Assembly (NCBI GenBank): GCA_029263455.1
Contig: JAJCXM010000034.1
Location: 269,540 to 333,539, forward strand
Origin: Holophagae bacterium
GTDB lineage: Bacteria; Acidobacteriota; Holophagae; Acanthopleuribacterales; Acanthopleuribacteraceae
Reading direction: 5' to 3'
DNA: 64,000 nucleotides
Made by a program: the position numbers and the translations under genes. Positions 51,499-58,019 of the stretch are shown piece after piece. Within the stretch, counting starts at the first letter, position 1. Each line of letters begins with the position of its first letter. The notes beneath the pieces are model-generated. The model was not told the DNA's origin. It saw nothing but the letters and a program-made list of their open reading frames with translations, and did not search any database.

Positions 51499-52625
51499 AA
51501 TCGACCGAGGTCGTCGTCGTTGGCCTGGGAATCATGGGAAGCGCTTTGCTTGCTCAACTATCCAAGCGCGGTTGCTCTGTTATTGGCCTTGATCGTTATC
51601 AGCCACCTCATGAATTGGGCTCATCACATTCACATTCACGCGCCATTCGCAGGGCCTACTTTGAAGACCCTCGATACGTACCGCTCGTCGCCCGTAGTTA
51701 CGAACTCTGGCATGAATGGTCACAAGCGTCGCCTCTAATCAAAACTACTGGCGCACTCATGCTGGGTCTGCCCACAAGCCAAGTGGTTAAAGGTACTTTG
51801 GCAAGTGCGCAAACACATCAATTACAGCACGAATACCTGCAAGCTCGGGACCTAAAAAAGCGATACCCAAGCTTTAGATTCAATGCCGAGTTTGTGGGGG
51901 TCTACGAACCAGATGCCGGTCTGATTTCACCAGAAGCCGCTGTTGACCTTTTTCTTAGGCACGCTCGCGACAGCGGAGCCGAGATTTGCCTTAACTCAGA
52001 ATTAACTTCGTGGCGTCAAGAAAAAGACCAAATCGTGATGACAGGCAAAAACCTGTCCATCACCTGTAAGTCACTTGTCTTTTGTGTGGGAGGATGGAGC
52101 CAGAAATTATTGGATCAAGGGTCGAGCTGTTCGCCCTACCGCGTCATCCAATTCTGGTTCGACTCTGGCGGTCAACAGCATTTTGAAAGTCCACACTTTC
52201 CCATAAACATATGGGACCTACCCGACGGACGTGTTGTTTATGCATTCCCAGACAATGATGGCCGCGGCGTGAAAGTTGGTTTTCATGAAATGCGTGAGAA
52301 GGTGGAGATGGAGGGCTACAACCGCTACGTCAGCGACCACGAGCGAGAGGAAATGTCTAGCCTAGCCAACACATTGTGGCCTACTTTGGGAGACCTTCGC
52401 GATGCGCGCACCTGCATTTACAACACAACGCCAGACGGTCATTTCATCATTGGACCAGTCGCACAGAACCCCAACGTACATTTGGCCAGTGGCTTTTCGG
52501 GTCACGGATTCAAGTTTGCCCCGGCCATTGCCGAGGAACTCGCCAACCGATTGCTAGATGGCGTCAGCAATCCCCTTTTTGAGCTCTTTGAACCAGCGCG
52601 CTTTTCAGCTACCGATTCACATTAA
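51495..52625 (+). CDS. Sarcosine oxidase/N-methyltryptophan oxidase-like flavoenzyme
   Basis: A 376-residue FAD enzyme of the monomeric sarcosine oxidase family. The N-terminus has the Rossmann VVVVGLGIMGSALLAQLSKRG. SSHSHSRAIRRAYFEDPRYV matches the conserved SOX substrate and FAD region. Cys307 in RTCIYNTTPDGHFIIGP corresponds to the Cys that carries covalently bound FAD, and SGFSGHGFKFAP follows near the C-terminus. It probably oxidises an N-methyl or secondary amino acid to an aldehyde or imine with H2O2. Being translationally coupled to a CoA ligase, it could belong to degradation of an amino-acid-derived compound. Confidence 0.88.
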   Translation: MKSTEVVVVGLGIMGSALLAQLSKRGCSVIGLDRYQPPHELGSSHSHSRAIRRAYFEDPRYVPLVARSYELWHEWSQASPLIKTTGALMLGLPTSQVVKGTLASAQTHQLQHEYLQARDLKKRYPSFRFNAEFVGVYEPDAGLISPEAAVDLFLRHARDSGAEICLNSELTSWRQEKDQIVMTGKNLSITCKSLVFCVGGWSQKLLDQGSSCSPYRVIQFWFDSGGQQHFESPHFPINIWDLPDGRVVYAFPDNDGRGVKVGFHEMREKVEMEGYNRYVSDHEREEMSSLANTLWPTLGDLRDARTCIYNTTPDGHFIIGPVAQNPNVHLASGFSGHGFKFAPAIAEELANRLLDGVSNPLFELFEPARFSATDSH

Positions 52626-52652
52626 GACTTCAAATCATTGTTTACTTGGCTA

Positions 52653-53345
52653 TCAACCAAGATTGCTTGCGGCAAACTCCCAATTAACCAGCTTATCGAG
52701 GATGGCGGCAATGTAATCACCGCGCCGATTTTGGTAATCCAAATAGTAGGCGTGTTCCCAAACATCAATAACCAGCAATGGTTTCATGCCATGGACCAGG
52801 GGCGTATCTGCATTTGAGGTGCCGATAACCTTCAACTCAGCGCCATCCTGTACCAGCCAACCCCAGCCACTGCCGAACTGGCCACCACATGTTTTTGAAA
52901 AGGCCGCTGTGAATTGGTCAAAATCTCCGAAAGATCCATTAATGGCGTCGGCAAGTTTACCGCTAGGTTTCCCGCCGCCTCCTGCCTTCATACTATGCCA
53001 ATAGAAAGTGTGATTCCAGGCTTGCGCTGCATTGTTAAACAACCCGCCGTTGTTATCCTTGTGGGCCGCTGCAACCACTTCCTCAAGGGTCATATCCGCG
53101 TGCTTGGTTCCCTTAACGGCCTTATTCAATTTCGAGAAATAACCGGCATGGTGTTTGCCATAGTGAAACGAAATCGTATTGGCACTGATGACGGGCGCCA
53201 ACGCCGTGTCGGCGTAAGGCAATTCGGGCAACATAAATGGATCTGCACCGCCATCAATTGGCTTCGAAAAAACATAGGGAGCGGCCGTTAGACTCAAAGC
53301 ACCTGCACCCATTAGGCGAACAAATTCACGTCTCTGCATAACCAT
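52653..53345 (-). CDS. Tat-exported iron superoxide dismutase
   Basis: A 230-residue protein. Residues 1-30 are a Tat signal ([20 protein letters not shown]). The mature part is a Fe/Mn superoxide dismutase with metal ligands His in [10 protein letters not shown], His in [10 protein letters not shown], and Asp and His in [25 protein letters not shown] carries the Gln placement typical of iron enzymes. It removes superoxide outside the cytoplasm. The ATG at 53345 is preceded by GGGAG. It lies convergent to the flavin oxidase gene, whose relatives make H2O2, but a common role is only a guess. Confidence 0.92.
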   Translation of the reverse strand: MVMQRREFVRLMGAGALSLTAAPYVFSKPIDGGADPFMLPELPYADTALAPVISANTISFHYGKHHAGYFSKLNKAVKGTKHADMTLEEVVAAAHKDNNGGLFNNAAQAWNHTFYWHSMKAGGGGKPSGKLADAINGSFGDFDQFTAAFSKTCGGQFGSGWGWLVQDGAELKVIGTSNADTPLVHGMKPLLVIDVWEHAYYLDYQNRRGDYIAAILDKLVNWEFAASNLG

Positions 53346-53470
53346 GGTTTTCTCCCTATCACATGTCGATTGTTGCTTTTGACGATAGCACATGCCCATG
53401 CAGATTGACTATGCCTGTTGACAAGTCGCTGGTTTGAGGTTTGACTCTTGTTTTTAACCTGAGGTTTGCC

Positions 53471-55864
53471 ATGAAAAAGATCGTCTTCTATTTAGCCGTT
53501 GCCCTTGTGAGCACTGTGGCGGGAACCTATTTTTACGCATCGCATCTCTTGAATAGCAGTTTGCCATTACTTGACGGGCAATACGCCTTAGCGGGACTAA
53601 ATCAAGAAACGACGATTACACGTGACCAACGTGGCGTTCCAACCATCAAGGCCAAAACTCGCTCTGACGGGGCCATGGCGCTAGGGTTCGTGCATGCACA
53701 AGATCGATTCTTTCAGATGGATTTACTGCGTCGCCAGTCAGCTGGTCGCTTATCTGAATTGTTCGGCAGACTAGCTCTTCGTTCCGATCGATCGTTCCGT
53801 GTCCACCGGTTTGAGGATCTCGCTGATCGAGTATTGGCCTCGTTGACAGACTCCGAACGTCAAATCGTTGATGCCTACTGTCTTGGCGTCAACCAAGGCT
53901 TAACTCAACTCAAGAGCGCGCCTTTTGAATATCACCTTCTGCGTGTGAAACCAGAGCCATGGCAGCCACGAGATTGCATTCTGACCACTCTAACCATGTA
54001 TTGCGATTTGCAGGACAAAAATGGGCAAGACGAATATTCATTGGGCGTGCTGCAAGATAACCTGCCCGATCTTGCCTATCAATTCCTCGTGCGAAAAGGC
54101 ACCAAGTGGGATGCGCCTATTGAAGGCGACCCGCTAGTTGATCCTCCCATTCCAACTCAAGAGGTATGGTCGCCAAGGCAAAGTGCACCTCAAGCAGCTC
54201 AACACAACTTTGAAGCTGACCATCGGCTGGGAGCTGACCATCGGCTGGGAGCCGAGCATCGGCCCGGCAGTAATAATTGGGCAGTCGGCGGACAAATGAC
54301 CAGCGACGGTCGCGCCATCTTAGCCAGTGACATGCACCTGGGCCATAGCGTGCCTAATATCTGGTACCAAGCCGTTCTTGACATGCCCGCCTATTCAGAA
54401 CCTGAACGGCGTGTGCGCATGGTCGGTGTCACCCTGCCTGGCACTTTTGCGTTGGTTTCTGGTTCCAATGGCTCCGTCGCTTGGGCCTACACCAATAGCT
54501 ACGTTGACTACGGCGACATGATCGAACTCAAAGGCCCGGACGCCACCCAGTATCAAACCCAAGACGGCCTCAGAACCGTTGATATGATTCAGGAAAGCAT
54601 AAAGGTGAAAGGTGAAGCCGACGAATCCATACAAATCAAATGGACCGAATGGGGTCCGATCGTTCATGAATCCAAAGACGGTCGCCGCTTTGTATTCCGA
54701 TGGGTCGGCCGTGATCTTGAAGGATCCAACGTCAAACTAATGGAATTGGAAAAAGCCCAGGATTTAGTAAGTGCCTTTGATACGGCCAACCAATGCGGCA
54801 TCCCCGCTCAGAATTTCGTTTGCGTGGATAGTGCTGGTCAAGTGGGCTGGACGATTGCGGGACGTTTACCACGCAGGCCGGGCTCAGCGCCGATGACGCC
54901 AGTCGATTGGTCTGACGGCTCCAATGTGTGGTTAGGCTATTTGCAACCATCCGAATATCCGCGCGTTATCAATCCGCCCTCCAACCGTGTCTGGACTGCG
55001 AACGCCCGAGTTGTTAGCGACACAAAACTAGATATCTTAGGTGATGGCGGTTATGGCTTGGGTGCCAGAGCACAACAGATCAAAGACCGATTAATGGAAA
55101 AACAAGAGTTCACCGAAGCCGACATGTTGACCATCCAACTTGACGACGAAGCACGCTTCTTAACGCCGTGGCAGGAATTATTGACCAAGACGATCGCCTC
55201 AAATCCCAGTGCGGTATCGCCTGACTTCCGGGCATACGTTGACGACTGGGGCGGATTTGCTGCCGTCGATTCTGTTGGCTATCGAATCGTTCGAGGCTTC
55301 AGATCTTTTGTACACAGCGAGTTACGAAAATCGTTTACAGCCCAGCTCGCCAATGAAGACGATTGGTTCAAGTCGAATTCGATCCCTCAATTTGAAGGCA
55401 CTGTTTGGCAGTTATTAGAACAGCAACCCCAGCACCTTATTCCTTCAGGTTTTGACTCCTGGCAAGCGTTCTTAGTGCATGAAGCGGTTGAATTGGAGCG
55501 TGAATTGGGTCCAGACCTAAGCCAAAAAACCTGGGGCGACCGCAATCGCTCTAGGGTGAATCATCCGTTGAGTTCTGCCATTCCCCTCATAGGCGATAAG
55601 CTCAATATGCCGGAAATATCTTTGCCAGGCGATGCCAATATGCCTCGCGTTCAAACGCCAACTTTTGGCGCATCAGAACGCATGATCGTGGCGCCAGGGC
55701 ACGAAGAAGACGGACTCTTTCATATGCCAGGCGGTCAAAGCGGTCACCCGAGGTCTCCGTTTTATAGGTCTAGTTATCAAGACTGGGCCGATGGTGTTTC
55801 TGTACCATTACTTCCCGGCCCTACCGTCCACACACTGGTCCTTAGTCCTGGTGATACCCTCTAA
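53471..55864 (+). CDS. Penicillin acylase-family Ntn hydrolase
   Basis: A 797-residue periplasmic enzyme with an N-terminal hydrophobic signal/anchor (KKIVFYLAVALVSTVAGTYF). The alpha chain shows ALGFVHAQDRFFQMDLLRRQ and GRLSELFG. The beta chain begins at the predicted nucleophile Ser267 in PGSNNWAVGG; autocleavage before this Ser gives the two chains. Later motifs are GVTLPGTFALVSGSNG (oxyanion region) and FRMVVDP-like RMIVAPG near the end, then MPGGQSGHPRSPFY. Substrates may be N-acyl amino acids, acyl-homoserine lactones or beta-lactams. GAGG lies upstream of the ATG at 53471. An unusual tandem repeat sits in the linker peptide. Confidence 0.92.
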   Translation: MKKIVFYLAVALVSTVAGTYFYASHLLNSSLPLLDGQYALAGLNQETTITRDQRGVPTIKAKTRSDGAMALGFVHAQDRFFQMDLLRRQSAGRLSELFGRLALRSDRSFRVHRFEDLADRVLASLTDSERQIVDAYCLGVNQGLTQLKSAPFEYHLLRVKPEPWQPRDCILTTLTMYCDLQDKNGQDEYSLGVLQDNLPDLAYQFLVRKGTKWDAPIEGDPLVDPPIPTQEVWSPRQSAPQAAQHNFEADHRLGADHRLGAEHRPGSNNWAVGGQMTSDGRAILASDMHLGHSVPNIWYQAVLDMPAYSEPERRVRMVGVTLPGTFALVSGSNGSVAWAYTNSYVDYGDMIELKGPDATQYQTQDGLRTVDMIQESIKVKGEADESIQIKWTEWGPIVHESKDGRRFVFRWVGRDLEGSNVKLMELEKAQDLVSAFDTANQCGIPAQNFVCVDSAGQVGWTIAGRLPRRPGSAPMTPVDWSDGSNVWLGYLQPSEYPRVINPPSNRVWTANARVVSDTKLDILGDGGYGLGARAQQIKDRLMEKQEFTEADMLTIQLDDEARFLTPWQELLTKTIASNPSAVSPDFRAYVDDWGGFAAVDSVGYRIVRGFRSFVHSELRKSFTAQLANEDDWFKSNSIPQFEGTVWQLLEQQPQHLIPSGFDSWQAFLVHEAVELERELGPDLSQKTWGDRNRSRVNHPLSSAIPLIGDKLNMPEISLPGDANMPRVQTPTFGASERMIVAPGHEEDGLFHMPGGQSGHPRSPFYRSSYQDWADGVSVPLLPGPTVHTLVLSPGDTL
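54215..54268 (+). repeat. Three 18-bp tandem repeats at the acylase processing site
   Basis: Three units of 18 bp (54215-54232, 54233-54250, 54251-54268) encode ADHRLG-type hexapeptides. The first two are identical, GCTGACCATCGGCTGGGA; the third has several changes. The codon after the third is the nucleophile Ser, so the array forms the end of the excised linker. Confidence 0.95.
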
Positions 55865-56024
55865 GTTCAATAAGGGGTACTTTTTCGTTCATGGAAGTAA
55901 GTAACTAATTTAATTTCTTTCGTGAAATGCTGACTCGTTCCGGTGGGTTGGCGTTGTAATCGCAATCGACTGGTGTGGCTTGTTTTCCAAGACGGGTATT
56001 TAGCGCTTACCGCATAATAAGTGC

Positions 56025-56049
56025 GAACCTTTTTCTGGCTGGTGCGACA
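56025..56049 (+). promoter_or_regulatory. Possible ECF-type promoter upstream of the third sigma gene
   Basis: GAACC at 56025-56029 and CGACA at 56045-56049 are separated by 15 bases and lie about 45 bp before the sigma factor start. The pair resembles the GAAC/CG layout of promoters read by ECF sigma factors, suggesting autoregulation. The match is short and could be chance. Confidence 0.25.
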
Positions 56050-56095
56050 TACTCATTGAAGGGTTAGATCGAACCACTAAATCGCGAAGGCATGA

Positions 56096-56659
56096 ATGCA
56101 GGATTCGGAACTTATACAGCGTTGCCGCTTAGGCGACTCACTAGCATGGGAACACCTCGTTGAAAAATTTCAACGACGTATTTTCGGACTCGCGCTTACT
56201 TACGTTCACAATCGTGAAGAAGCGCGAGATCTCGCTCAGGAGATCTTTGTGCGTGTATTTAACGGACTCAACCAATTTAAAGACGATCAAGCGTTTGTCC
56301 CTTGGCTACTGGCAATGGGTCGCAATTGCTGCATTGACCGAATTAGGCGCTTAAAAGTTCGAAATCGTTACCACACAGACATGCCAGAACAAGCCGAATT
56401 CGCTGACCCAAGTGATTCACCACATGATGATTTGGAAACGAGTGGTCGAAACAAGACGCTCTATAAAGCGATCGATGGCTTGAGCGAGCAAAGTAGAGAA
56501 ATGATTATGTTAAAGGATATCCAAGGCCTCAAGTTCAGAGAAATATCAAGCATGCTTGGAATCCCTGAAGGAACGGTCAAATCGAGATCTGTCAAAGCAC
56601 GTAGTGACTTGCTTTGCGCGCTTAAAGATCAGGGTTACCAGCAAGGTTCACTGACATGA
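56096..56659 (+). CDS. RpoE-like ECF sigma factor
   Basis: A 187-residue ECF sigma factor of the RpoE-like type, distinct from the two kinase-linked ones. Region 2 contains NREEARDLAQEIFVRVFNGL and FVPWLLAMGRNCCIDRIRR. Region 4 contains SREMIMLKDIQGLKFREISS and GIPEGTVKSRSVKARSDL. GAAGG lies five bases before the ATG at 56096. Its stop overlaps the anti-sigma gene (ATGA), the classic arrangement of membrane-anchored control. It probably responds to envelope stress. Confidence 0.93.
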   Translation: MQDSELIQRCRLGDSLAWEHLVEKFQRRIFGLALTYVHNREEARDLAQEIFVRVFNGLNQFKDDQAFVPWLLAMGRNCCIDRIRRLKVRNRYHTDMPEQAEFADPSDSPHDDLETSGRNKTLYKAIDGLSEQSREMIMLKDIQGLKFREISSMLGIPEGTVKSRSVKARSDLLCALKDQGYQQGSLT

Positions 56660-57423
56660 ATACAAATGGATGCGACTGGGTTCAAGCGTTTTGTCACCGC
56701 CAGGCTGAGCTCAGTCGCGAGAAGCAAGACACGCTCACAGAGCATTTACAAACATGTGACGCCTGTCTTGATTTCTGGTCGCAAACGATTGATGTACCAA
56801 CCAACCTAAAAGTCGACACACTGAATGCCTTATCTTTAGATCCCTGTTCAAACGCTCAACTTCAAATTCTGGAACTTGAATCCGATCAACTAGAGCCCTT
56901 GCTTTCCGAACATCTATCGCATTGCTCAGCATGCCAAGATGCCTACCAACAGATGACGGCGCTGCAGGCCGCTTTATCTGAACTCAAAGAGCCTCGCCTT
57001 GACGAACTCTTTGTCGCAGATGTGTTGCGCAAAACCAGCCGTCGTCGCTTTAGTTGGTTCCGAATGCGCGGGGTTATCCACCATATGATCCAGCGGCCGC
57101 GATTCGCTCTAGAACTGGCTTACGCCTTTGCCATCCTCATATTTTCGTCGGCGCAGTTGGCTGGCATTGAGTGGGTGCCATCAACGGGCGTCGAGATGAA
57201 ACAACAACAGCTGGTCCATACGCTAAACGAATCGGCGAAATGGACACAGGACCTTATCGAAAACACGGGCACCAAGTCACAGCAACGATTCAGTTCCGCT
57301 GTTGCTACGTGGCAAGAATTAGACCCGCATCAAGCCAATCAGACTTGGTGGACTTGGTTCCAAAAAACGCTAAACAGAACAAAAGAAAAGAAGACAGGAG
57401 ACAACCATGACCGCAATGGATGA
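56656..57423 (+). CDS. Transmembrane anti-sigma factor with two zinc-finger-like ZAS motifs
   Basis: A 255-residue protein with two H-x3-C-x2-C anti-sigma motifs: EHLQTCDAC (about residues 29-37) and EHLSHCSAC (about 86-94). A cytoplasmic linker, one membrane helix (about 150-172, LAYAFAILIFSSAQLAGIEW) and a short helical extracytoplasmic part rich in Gln and Trp follow. Such proteins hold the neighbouring sigma factor until cleaved or released. Having two ZAS-like modules in one chain is less usual and may reflect duplication. It overlaps both flanking genes. Confidence 0.82.
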   Translation: MNTNGCDWVQAFCHRQAELSREKQDTLTEHLQTCDACLDFWSQTIDVPTNLKVDTLNALSLDPCSNAQLQILELESDQLEPLLSEHLSHCSACQDAYQQMTALQAALSELKEPRLDELFVADVLRKTSRRRFSWFRMRGVIHHMIQRPRFALELAYAFAILIFSSAQLAGIEWVPSTGVEMKQQQLVHTLNESAKWTQDLIENTGTKSQQRFSSAVATWQELDPHQANQTWWTWFQKTLNRTKEKKTGDNHDRNG

Positions 57424-57982
57424 ACAAATTGAAACGAAACAACCAGAGGCAACACCGGCTTCTCGCCCACCCGCGTGGGACAAATCATACCGAAGCGTTG
57501 ACCCACGCACAAAGTCCGCCTTCCTGGCCGCCTTCCTTTCCATCGTCCCAGGACTAGGCCAGATTTACGTCGGCTACTACCAAAGAGGATTCATCAATCC
57601 CGTCGTCATTGGTTCTGTCATCGGTCTGCTTGTCGTCACGTCAAGCCAAGATGAGCCTCCTTTCTATTTACCCCTAGCCATCATCTTCATGATCTTCTTC
57701 TGGCTATACAACATCATCGATGCTTGGCGAAGGGCAACCATGTACAACCTGGCCCTTGAAGGCGTTGAGAGTATTCAACTGCCGGATGACATGGGCGGTC
57801 CTTCTTTGGGCGGCAGTATGTTTGGCGGCGCAACTCTATTGGCTGTCGGTTTTGTGATACTGCTACATACAAAGTTCGGTCTGCCCTTGGAGGTACTGCA
57901 CGAGTGGTGGCCTGTCCTGCCGATGGCCTTTGGCGGATATTTACTCTATCGTGGTTGGTTGGATAAACAGAACAAGGCCTAA
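57407..57982 (+). CDS. TM2/LiaF-like membrane protein
   Basis: A 191-residue membrane protein. The first part (about 35-110) has the TM2-like pattern SIVPGLGQIYVGYYQRGFIN, then FFWLYNIIDAWRRA. The second part (about 130-185) has a phage-shock/LiaI-LiaF-like pair of helices (GGATLLAVGFVILLHTKFGL, WWPVLPMAFGGYLLYRGW). Such proteins accompany envelope-stress regulators. GGAGA precedes the ATG, which lies within the end of the anti-sigma gene, so it is the third gene of this sigma operon and may be part of the sensing or of the response. Confidence 0.75.
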   Translation: MTAMDEQIETKQPEATPASRPPAWDKSYRSVDPRTKSAFLAAFLSIVPGLGQIYVGYYQRGFINPVVIGSVIGLLVVTSSQDEPPFYLPLAIIFMIFFWLYNIIDAWRRATMYNLALEGVESIQLPDDMGGPSLGGSMFGGATLLAVGFVILLHTKFGLPLEVLHEWWPVLPMAFGGYLLYRGWLDKQNKA

Positions 57983-57989
57983 GAATAGG

Positions 57990-58019
57990 GGAATCAAGTC
58001 CCTTCTCGGACTTGATTCC
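57990..58019. terminator. Bidirectional hairpin between convergent genes
   Basis: A perfect 11-bp stem (GGAATCAAGTC / GACTTGATTCC) with an 8-base loop lies between the TM2-like gene and the convergent propeller-GGDEF gene. It includes the stop codon of the latter (57994-57996). It could end transcription in both directions. Confidence 0.75.
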
